Below, piece by piece: positions 54,441-64,000 of a stretch of DNA of 64,000 nucleotides. Each line of letters opens with the position of its first letter. Within the stretch, counting starts at the first letter, position 1. The translations under genes were made by a program, and so were the position numbers. The stretch spans positions 3,550,122 to 3,614,121 of the forward strand of contig CAMRHE010000205.1 in the NCBI GenBank assembly GCA_947044405.1, read 5' to 3'. Source of the DNA: Leptodactylus fallax. Lineage: Eukaryota > Chordata > Amphibia > Anura > Leptodactylidae. The notes beneath the pieces are model-generated. The model was not told where the DNA came from, did not search any database, and saw only the letters and a list, made by a program, of their open reading frames with translations.

Positions 54441-57400
54441 CAGGGCTGGCGTTAGGGGGGGGGCAAACTGGGCAATTGCCCAGGGCCCCATCCCCAAAGG
54501 GGCCCCCGGGATCCGGAACCTGATGACTCCGGATCCCGGAGTCAGGCCCGGACAAATCAATAACAGAAAGGGACCGCAGGGCCCATTTCCGTGGTGAATA
54601 AAAATAACAAACATTTTTACTCACCTGTCCTTGCGTCCGACGTCATCTTCTGGCGTTCCGGACATCACCGCTGAGGCCAGGCCTCAGCCTTAGCGATCAC
54701 GTGGGGCGTGCTGACAGCGTGCCTCACGTAATCGCTGACGCCCAATCACAGGCCTCAGCGGTGACGTCCACAACGCGTGACGTCAGCCGCAGAGAATAAG
54801 AAGCCAGCGCCGGTGGGGATAACGGAGCAGCGCGAGGAGGCCCAGCAGAGGTAAGACAAGGTGAGTATAACTGTTTGTTATTTTCCCTCACCTCCCTCCG
54901 GGCCTTCGATTATTATACTCTGGGGTCTGAAGAGACCTGTAGGGCCCCTGTGGAGCATTATACTGTGGGGCTCCTCTGGATAGCATATTATACTGGGGAA
55001 GGAGCATGTTATATTCTGTGGGGCCTCTGTGGAAAATTATAATGTGGGGGGGGGGGGCCTCTGGAGATAATGTTATATTATGTGGGGCCACTTTGGAGCA
55101 TTATGCTCTCCAGAGGGGCCCCCCAGTATAATGCTCCACAGTGGCCCCACACAGTATAATATGCTCTCCAGAGGGGCCCCCCAGTATAATGCTCCAAAGT
55201 GGCCCCACAGAATATAACATGCTCTCCAGAGCCCCCCCACTTTATAATACTCAATAGAGGCCCCACAGAATATAACATGTTCTCCAGAGGGCCCCCTCCC
55301 CAGTATAATGCTCCACAGTGGCCCCACACAGTATAATATGCTCTCCAGAGCCACCCCCAGTATAATGCTCCACGGTTTCCCCACACAGTATAATATGCTC
55401 TCCAGAGGGGCCCCCCAGTATATTATACTGTGCGGGGCCACTGTGGAGCATTATACTTGGGGGGGCTCTGGAGAGCATATTATACTGTTTTGGGCCGCTG
55501 TGGAGTATTATACTGGGGAAACCTCTCTGGGCAGTATATTATACTGTGTGGAGGCCATTTCTGGAGCATGTTATACTGAGTGGGGTCACTGTGGAGCATT
55601 ATTCTGGGGGGGGCCATCAGCAGAGCATATTATATTGCGTGGCGCCATTGTGGGGCATTATTCGGGGGGGACTAATGAGCATTATACTAGAGGGCCCTCT
55701 GGGGAGCATATTATACTGCGTGGGGCCTACTGTGGAACATTATAATGGGGGGACGCTCTGGGGAGCATAATATATTGCATGGGGCCACTGTGGAGCAAAA
55801 TACTGGAGGGGGCACTGTGGAGCATTATACTAGCGGGGGCCCTCTGGGGAGCATATTATACTATGGGCCACTGTGGAGCAAAATACTGGGGGAAGGGACA
55901 GTGTGGGGAGCCTGTTATACTGTGTGGGGCCACTGTGGAGTGTATTATATTGTGTGGGGCTTTTCTGGAGCATATGATACTCTGTGGGGCCATTGTAGAG
56001 CATTATACTGTGGGGGACCACTGTGGAGCATTATACTGGGGGAACCCCTCTGGGGAGTATATTATACTGTATAGAGGTCATTATGGAGCATGTTATACTG
56101 TGTTAGTATAGACCACTGGAGCATTATACTGGGGAGGCATTGTGGGGTGCATATTATACTGTATGGAGCATATTATATTGTGTGGGGCTGCTGGGGAGCA
56201 TATTGCACTGTCTGGGGCCACTAAGGGGTAGTATACTGTGTGGGCCACTGTGGAGTATTATACTGTGTGGAGCCTTACATACCATGTGGGGCCACTATGG
56301 GGGGCTCAGGGGAGCATTTTATACTGTGTGGGGTCACTGTGGAGCATTATATACCATGTGGGGAAACTGGAGGGCTCAGGAGAGCATTTTATACTGTGGA
56401 GCATTATATACCATGTGGAGCATTATACTGTGTGGGGGGGGGGGGGCTCACAATTCCTGCTGACAGCCCTGTGTGCTATGTCTGCATCACAGGTCCTTCA
56501 CTGTCATCTTGCACATACGTGTAGTGCTCCATGGCCATGTCATTCCCCATACAGTACTGTGCATGAGCTGGCCATGGAGTTATTGGGGCCTGCACAGTAT
56601 TATAGGGGCTGACTATACTGGGAACATACTCAGTAACACCAGATAGTCAGCACATATGTAAGACTTCAGTGAAGGAGCTGTGGTGTAGGCTATTAGCAGG
56701 AAGCTGTTGGGTGGGGCCCCAGAACAAGATCCTCTGGTGGGCCTAAGGCCCTTCAGTCCGACACTGTATAACAGAGAACTATTATATATAAGGATGGGTT
56801 ACTATATATAATTGGGAAACTTAAGTATGAGGGGGCTATTATAAGGGGGAACTATTATTTATAAGATGGGCTATTATTTATAAGTGGGGAACTATTATAT
56901 ATAAGGCATCCATTACAAGGGGGGAGCTATTATTTATAAGGGGGTAACTATTTATAAGGGGGGTATAATTGTTAAGTGGGCTTATTTATAAAGGGGGCTA
57001 TTAGTGATAATGGGGACTATTATTTATAAGGGGAACTATTATTTATGAGGGGGCTATTATTTATGAGGGGGCTATTATTAATAAGGGAGCAGTATTATTT
57101 TTACGGGGTGACTTACTGATAAGGGGGAATATTACTGATACAGGGCACTATTTATCATTTATAAGGGAGCTATTACTGACAAAGGTGTAATATTATTTAT
57201 AAGCAGGGACTATTATTTACAAGGAGACGCTATAATAACTGATAACTGGGTGAAAAAATCTATTAGGCAGTACAAAGGTGTTCATTTGAATTGTGTGTGG
57301 TAAAATGGGGCTTATTACTTTTTTGTTGGCAGAAAAGAGGCGTTATTATAGAGGTTGCCACTGCAAGACGATGGTGTTGTTTGCATATCAGCATTTGGGG

Positions 57401-57450
57401 CCCCTCTTTTAATTTTGCCCAGGGCCCCACTTTGTCTAAAACCGGCCCTG
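54441..57450. mobile_element. hAT element 1, complete (B/C)
   Basis: 3,010 bp, flanked by ACTGCAAT on both sides, spanning the B/C unit boundary at 56072. It contains the strand-switching minisatellite (about 54945-56446) and the CRE module (about 54590-54935). Confidence 0.85.
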
Positions 57451-57458
57451 ACTGCAAT

Positions 57459-57719
57459 TCTTAAGTATTTCCTGTGAGCAGGAAGAATAGGGACGTGGAG
57501 GTGCAGGTCCTTTAGGTTCAGAATGGATAATGGAGAATGGATATCACAGACGTTTCCAGACAGAAATTTTTTTGTGATAGCTCTGCTGAGGTATCTTAGG
57601 TCTATTATCAACCAGTCTCCTGAAGGTTTTGGAACCAGAAAGAGGTCTGTATAAATCTGTCCTGGGGAGGCATAGAAAAAACTATGCCAGAACCAAACCG
57701 GATTAACTCCAAGACCCAT
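57459..57719 (-). pseudogene. DIRS reverse transcriptase, N-terminal part (unit C)
   Basis: Third copy of the fragment at 10707-10967, same predicted peptide. Confidence 0.75.
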
Positions 57720-57804
57720 GAATCTGTTACCCCCACAGGAACTTCGTGTCTTGGAGGAGGGAGAAGGTAATAGTCAGAAATTTAGCTTTCTGATTTTCCT
57801 GACA

Positions 57805-58329
57805 TCATGGAAAAAAAGACAGTTGGAGTTCCCACTCAGGAACCCAGAACGTCCACACGTGACCTCTTGCAGGTGGCGGTCTTTGAGGAGACTGTCCTCT
57901 ACGACGCTGTCTGCCCTGTCCACGGAAGGACTTTCCTTCCTTTACCACTAGTCCTTGTATCGTGTTCTGCCCGCAAATATTGAAGTTTGAGGCATAATCC
58001 ACCCTCCAAGGTTTTAACCATAGGGGCGACGGGCAGCCGAAGTCCAAGATTTGGCAGGTAACTTCACCTGGGGAAGAGGTTCCATTGAGGTAATCCGCCT
58101 CAAGGGCTATAGCCTTCAAAGAGGACAACAATTCGTCCCTGGAGACCCCCAAATCAATATCTCTTTTTAATGAAGAGAGCCCGGAGCACAACTTCTTAGC
58201 TACCTCACTAGTAGCGATACCAATCAAACACTGTGCAGAGAAAGCTGTGGTCCATGGGGTCCTGAAGGCTAGACCCATCCTCAGAGGGTACAAGTGTTCG
58301 CCTGGACAATTTTGCGATTGCCATGACAA
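57805..58329 (-). pseudogene. DIRS gag-like fragment, longer frame (unit C)
   Basis: As in units A and B, but base 57845 is C instead of T. The codon is TGG, and the frame runs 13 residues further (to VPEWELQLSFFP). The gag is still a fragment. Confidence 0.65.
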
Positions 58330-58836
58330 GCTTAGGTGGTGGGCTCAAGTCCCAACTGGTCCTCAGCTATTGGGAAGAGTGTCTTGAACCTCTTGGATAA
58401 TACGCAGGTCTTCTCTGGGTGTTTTCACTCGGAGGACATAGCTCTTTTAAGCATGTCATACACTTTGAAGGCCCTAGGACCCCTAGAGGTGGAACTAGAG
58501 GCTTCCCCATGGTCAACATCATGGTCCCTTGACCTGATGGACTTCAGTAATTTCTGAATTTTCTCCAGAAGAAACAGCAGTTTTGCTATATCCGTATCTG
58601 AATCCTCACATGAAGAATTAGCTTCCTATATGATCCTGAATACCTTTTTTTTTTTTTTTTTTTCTTACTGGATGGACTTCAGCAGCCTATTTATCTTCTC
58701 TAGAGGAAAGAGGTCTGCTGGATTTCTCCAAGGTATCTTCATCTGATGAGAGCATCTCATTTGGAAGTTCTCTCAGATACTAGTGAAAGAGTATGTTTCA
58801 TTTCGTGCCCACAGTGTGTTACAATCCGCACAAACT

Positions 58837-59135
58837 AGGCCCCCTTCAAACTCCTTGCAGGAATTGAAATCAGGACTCTAGCGTTGCAAGGCTGCAGTGC
58901 TATCCACTGAGCCACTGTACTGACCTCATCAGATCGTATGACAGAAGTGCCATCATATTCCACAGCGCTCCACAGACACTGACAGTCATTATCCCATATA
59001 GGGCTCACAATCCATAGTCCCCACCAGCACGCCTTTGGAGTGTGGGAAGAAACTGGAGCACACCCACGCAGGATTCAAACCCAGGACTCCAGCGCTGTGA
59101 GGCTGTAGTGTCAACCACTGAGCCACTGGGCTGCC
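58837..59135 (-). mobile_element. tRNA-headed SINE (unit C, short form)
   Basis: Same short form as unit B. Confidence 0.75.
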
Positions 59136-60114
59136 TAAGCAGCCCTTGTGGCATGTAATGAAATTGTAACCAACAGGCAAGGGAATTTCACAGGAACGAC
59201 AGTTTAGATGTTTGTGCCTAGACAAAGACTTACCTGGAGGACTCATCACCACCAGACGCAGAGGATGACATCTTACTGCAAGTGTAAGAGTAAATAGCAA
59301 GAAAACCAGAAAAAAATGCACACTCTCTGCCAAACAACAAATAGGCAGAGGAAAAGAAGCAGCAGCAGACTTATATAGAAGAAATGGAGAGCAAAGATTC
59401 ACCCAATACCTGTGACAGGTTACACAGAAAATAGATTTTACACAGATTTTATTTAAAAAAAAATGGCAGAAGATAAGGTAAAAAACATTTCCTAGCAGCT
59501 CACCTGAAGGAGGTTAAAGATGCCATCACGTACGCATGCCAGCGTACTCTGGACTCCGGCACCCCCACACATGGGAGCTGGAGAGAAGTAGCAGGAAACG
59601 CCGTGCGTCGCAATAAAACAAGATATGCAAGACTTACATAGCCACAAAGGGTTCAGCGTGGACACTCAAAGGCAGCAGACCTGTCTGGCTGGTCCATTAT
59701 AAGCAACAGCTGAAAAAAGGCCTTTCACTGCAGCTAAGCAGACTAAGCAGCAGAGGCAGGAAAGACAGACAAGGAGTTTTAACCTTTGAATTTTGTTCCA
59801 ACAGGAACCAGAACCCTCACAGGAGGATAGACAAAACAAACTCAAACAGGAGAGAGGAGGGCAAATTCATTCAGAAATCTGAATAACATCACTATAGGGA
59901 AGGTATAACCTTCCCTCCAACTGTCCTACCAACACAGGACAGAAAAAAAAACACGCTGGGGGGTTGGTACTTCCTTATATTGAGGAGGGGGTGGGGTTAC
60001 AGTTAACTATTTGTTGTTCATTAAAAATTCCATTCTGTCCTACCAGCACACAGGGGCAGAAATACCCCAATATTGTGTTGCTGTGGGACGACAGGGAAAT
60101 ACTTTTTTTCCCCA

Positions 60115-60471
60115 CTGTATACTGCTAGAAAGCCAACAGTGCGCTGAATTCAGAGAACTGTCTGCTTTCCCAGTATGAGCCTCGGTGGTGGAGATATTGG
60201 TGCAGTTAGTTTTGGCACTGATATCCCCCCACTGTCACAAAGGCGAGCCTTACAGCCTAGTGTCTATGGAAGAATATTGTCGGGGAGGGGCGTTCCCTAC
60301 CGCCCAGTGATGACGCTAGGCTGTAAGGCCTGCTCTTTGTGACAGTAGAGAGACATCGGTGCTAAAATTAATGGCACCAATATCTCCACCACCGGGATCC
60401 ATACTGGGAAAGCTGACAGTGCGCTGAATTCAGCGCATTGATGGCTTTCTAGTGGTATATAATACTGCACA
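60115..60471. mobile_element. Palindromic MITE (unit C)
   Basis: Third copy of the foldback at 13401-13757. Confidence 0.85.
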
Positions 60472-61936
60472 TCGATGAGAACATCCTAACATAGTATTCT
60501 CCCACAACAAAATGTACACCTCCAGTTGCCCCCACAGTATAATGCCCCCCCCAGTTGCCCCAACGGTATAATAGATAAAATAAACAAAAAACCTAATACT
60601 CACCTTTCCCTGTTTCCCTGCTGTTCTCTCCTGTCTCTGTACCATTCCCGGAGCAGAGACAGGGGGCAAAAATGGTGAAGTAGGGAACGGTCTGTTAACC
60701 ATTGTTAAAGCAGCAATTTCATCTAAGAATGATATGCTATACTACTTGGATTAACCATAATACTATATTCCTGGTTACTGAGTGTCAAAACAATACGACC
60801 CGCAAAGAATCCTAAAAACAAGGGCCATGTAACTGCAGTATATCTCCTGCACAGCCGCACTTCTGACTACAGAAACTGCAGATACCAGGGATGTACAGTG
60901 ATCAATATGCATTACATGGACTACATGAATTACATTCATGCGGTCATAGAACCAGCTACAGAAGTTTCTAATACTTTGAAACTTATGGCCTATATTAGGA
61001 TACATGCACACAAAGGTCTGCATGTACAGATCCATGAGAAGACGGCACATGGATGTACATGGTCCCATACATTTCAGTTAATGAGCCTAGACCGTAAAAT
61101 GGCCAGGAACAGGACCAGTCCTGAGTCTGCCTCCAAGCTCCAAGTTTTTTTTTAACAGACGTCATATTGGAGCATTAAGTTTCATGTCAGTGAATGGGGC
61201 TATTTACATGTCTATTATTTTGATGGTCCATTGTCACGGACTGTCAAAATATAGGTCATATCCTTTTTTTTTTTCACGGATCCCTCCAGCCATCAAATGC
61301 ATGGGGGGGATCCGTGAAAATGGGTGCCCCTCAGGTGCAAGACAGCCATGAAACATGGAGGTTTTTCATGGCTATTTTGCATCTGGGTCCTCTGAATGTG
61401 GCCTACAAACACTCATACACCAAGCAGCAATACACCGCTGTGACTACACTGCTGAGACACAGGTATACATGCACTGTACATTGGCCATATAATACAATGG
61501 GTTATACAATGGGGCTGATTTATTAAGAGTGGCCAGACTTAACCGGTTAAGGACCGGGCCTAAAAGTGCCTTATGGACCAGGACTCATTTTTCAAAACTG
61601 ACATGTGTCACTTTATATGGCAATAACTTTGAGATGCTATAACTTACACAAGTGATTTTGAGATTGTTTTTCATGACACATTGTACTTCATGTTAGTGTT
61701 AAACATTGATCAATATTTTTGTATTTATTTATAAAAAATTAGGAAATTTGAGGGAAATTTGGAAAAAAATTTGCAATTTTCAAAATGTGAAATGCTCTGC
61801 TTTTCAGACAGATAGTCATATGACCAAAATACATGAATAAATATTATCTACCATATCTCTGCTTTATATCGGCATCATCTTTTAATCTTCCTTTAATTTA
61901 TTTTGGATGTTAGAAGGTTTACAAGTGTACAGTGCA

Positions 61937-63565
61937 CAGTGCCTTGCAAAAGTATTTGGCCCCCTTGAACTTTTCAACCTTTTGCCACATTACAGGCTTC
62001 AAACATAAAGATATAAAATTTAAATTTTTGGGTGAAGAATCAACAAGTGGGACACAATTGTGAAGTGGAACGAAATTTATTGGTTATTTTAAACTTTTGT
62101 AAAAAATAAAAAACTGAAAAGTTGGGTGTGCAGTATTATTCGGCCCCTTTACTTTCAGTGCAGCAAACTCACTCCAGAAGTTCAGTGAGGATCTCTGAAT
62201 GATCCAATGTTGTCCTAAATGACTGATGATGATAAATATAATCCACCTGTGTGTAATCAAGTCTCCGTATAAATGCACCTGCTCTGTGATAGTCTCAGGG
62301 TTCTGTTTAAAGCGCAGAGAGCATCATGAAGACCAAGGAACACACCAGGCAGGTCCGTGATACTGTTGTGGAGAAGTTTAAAGACGGATTTGGATAGAAA
62401 AAGATTTCCCAAACTTTAAACATCCCAAGGAGCACTGCGCAAGCGATCATATTGAAATGGAAGGAGCATCAGACCACTGCAAATCTACCAAGACCCGGCC
62501 GTCCCTCTAAACTTTCATCTCAAACAAGGAGAAGACTGATCAGAGATGCAGCCAAGAGGCCCATGATCACTCTGGATGAACTGCAGAGATCTACAGCTGA
62601 GGTGGGAGAGTCTGTCCATAGGACAACAATCAGTCGTACACTGCACAAATCTGGCCTTTATGGAAGAGTGGCAAGAAGAAAGCCATTTCTCAAAGATATC
62701 CATAAAAAGTCTCATTCAAAGTTTGCCACAAGCCACCTGGGAGACACACCAAACATGTGGAAGAAGGTGCTCTGGTCAGATGAAACCAAAATCGAACTTT
62801 TTGGCCACAATGCAAAACGATATATTTGGCGTAAAAGAAACACAGCTCATCACCCTGAACACACCATCCCCACTGTCAAACATGGTGGTGGCAGCATCAT
62901 GGTTTGGGCCTGCTTTTCTTCAGCAGGGACATGGAAGATGGTTAAAATTGATGGCAAGATGGATGGAGCCAAATACAGGACCATTCTGGAAAAAAACCTG
63001 ATGGAGTCTGCAAAAGACCTGAGACCGGGACGGAGATTGATCTTCCAACAAGACAATGATCCCAAACATAAAGCAAAATCTACAATGGAATGGTTCACAA
63101 ATAAACGTATCCAGGTGTTAGAATGGCCAAGTCAAAGTCCAGACCTGAATCCAATCGAGAATCTGTGGAAAGAGCTGAAAACTGCTGTTCACAAACACTC
63201 TCCATCCAACCTCACTGAGCTCCAGCTGTTTTCTAAGGAAGAATGGGCAAGAATTTCAGTCTCTCGATGTGCAAAACTGATAGAGACATACCCCAAGCGA
63301 CTTGCAGCTGTAATAACAGCAAAAGGTGGCGCTACAGAGTATTAACTTAAGGGGGCCAAATAATATTGCATTCCCCACTTTTCAGTTTTTTATTTTTTAC
63401 AAAAGTTTAAAATATCCAATAAATTTCGTTCCACTTCACGATTGTGTCCCACTTGTTGTTGATTCTTCACCAAAAAATTTAAATTTTATATCCTTATGTT
63501 TGAAGCCTGAAATGTGGCAAAAGGTTGAAAAGTTCAAGGGGGCCGAATACTTTCGCAAGGCACTG
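61937..63565 (+). mobile_element. Tc1-like transposon (unit C)
   Basis: 1,629 bp, third copy, same ends. Confidence 0.92.
62326..63345 (+). pseudogene. Tc1-like transposase with nonsense codon (unit C)
   Basis: Same frame and the same in-frame TAG (62395-62397) as units A and B. Confidence 0.92.
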
Positions 63566-64000
63566 TACCAGCGATTTTCCAGATTTACAAGAAAATTTCC
63601 CAAACTCATTTTTTAGAAACCACTTCAGTTCTGAAGGGGATTATAAAGACCTATATATTAGAAACCCCCATAAATCACCCCATTTTCAAAACTGCACTCC
63701 TCAAATAATTCAAAACAGCATTTGGGAAGTTTGTTAACCCTTTAAGCATTTCACAAGAATTAAAACAATATGGAGGTGAAATTTAGACATTTCATTTTTA
63801 TCCAATAATACATTCATTTATCCCTAAAATTAACACATTCACAAAGGGTTGAAGGAGAAAATACATCTCACAGTTTGTTGTGCAATTTCTCTAGAGCACA
63901 GAAATACCCCACATGTGGGTGTAAAATGATTTTTGGGCACACAGCAGCGCACGGAAAACAAAGAGCGACACTTGGCATTTGAAAAGCATATTTTGCTGGA

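Larger units (their letters stand above)
32717..56071 (+). repeat. Tandem segmental repeat unit B (23,355 bp)
   Basis: This unit is colinear with unit A, with only scattered substitutions, homopolymer changes and the 34-bp indel. At several sites it agrees with unit C against A. For example, C at 37287 and 60643 faces T at 13929, and T at 34752 and 58108 faces A at 11356. Confidence 0.97.
49799..60095 (-). mobile_element. DIRS-type retrotransposon spanning B/C junction
   Basis: Second whole copy across a unit boundary, with the same layout: terminal repeat 60095-59952, gag 58329-57805, RT N-part 57719-57459, hAT 57450-54441, RT C-part 54432-54096, RNase H 53915-53695, hAT 53686-51701, recombinase 51692-50111, inverted end 50094-49799. 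Confidence 0.8.
56072..64000 (+). repeat. Tandem segmental repeat unit C (partial)
   Basis: This is the first 7.9 kb of a third unit. It is cut by the window end at the position equivalent to about 17285 in unit A, before the kinase gene. Confidence 0.97.
61539..64000. mobile_element. TTAA-flanked DNA transposon, cut by window end (unit C)
   Basis: The left border TTAACCGGTTAAGG is at 61539; the right part lies outside the window. Confidence 0.65.

Overview
This window is vertebrate nuclear DNA, most likely from a frog or toad. The evidence is its mix of mobile elements: DIRS-type tyrosine-recombinase retrotransposons, a second YR retrotransposon of Ngaro/DIRS type, Tc1-like DD34E transposons, hAT elements with 8-bp target duplications, TTAA-flanked elements, a tRNA-headed SINE and many palindromic MITEs. 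Genes have introns with GT-AG splice sites and the coding fraction is very low. Nothing bacterial or plasmid-like is present.

Left flank (1-9320) is single copy in the window and made of broken elements. It holds a solo LTR inside a minisatellite (45-1020), CpG-rich palindromic repeats (1270-2010), a fragment of a retroelement nucleic-acid-binding protein (2075-2452), a decayed integrase followed by an OTU-protease-like domain (2949-4592), a 10 x 35-bp tandem array (5721-6070), one isolated LIMK/TESK-like protein kinase exon with good splice sites (6111-6194), a palindromic MITE (6388-6652), and a decayed Ngaro/DIRS-like retrotransposon interrupted by a SINE tail (about 7530-9262).

From 9321 to the end the window is a head-to-tail segmental tandem array. 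Unit A is 9321-32716 (23,396 bp), unit B 32717-56071 (23,355 bp), and unit C starts at 56072 and is cut by the window end at 64000. The units are nearly identical but carry real differences, including a 34-bp indel. The order inside a unit is: 3' part of a hAT element full of minisatellite; 5' half of a minus-strand DIRS element (terminal repeat, gag, N-terminal RT) with a tRNA-SINE; a palindromic MITE; a 4.6-kb TTAA-flanked element hosting a Tc1-like transposon; a three-exon AGC-type protein kinase gene; a second Tc1-like transposon; the 3' half of a DIRS element (terminal repeat, tyrosine recombinase, RNase H, C-terminal RT) with another hAT nested in it; and the 5' part of the first hAT. 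The DIRS and the hAT are whole only across the A/B and B/C junctions, so the repeat breakpoint lies inside the hAT minisatellite.

The only apparently intact host gene is the kinase, present twice with identical predicted protein (610 residues as modelled). It has a PKC-like catalytic domain in one exon, no C1 or C2 domain, and a novel N-terminus built from duplicated exon modules. The copy in unit C would lie beyond the window. All transposases, recombinases and reverse transcriptases seen carry stops or frameshifts, so the mobile elements look inactive here.
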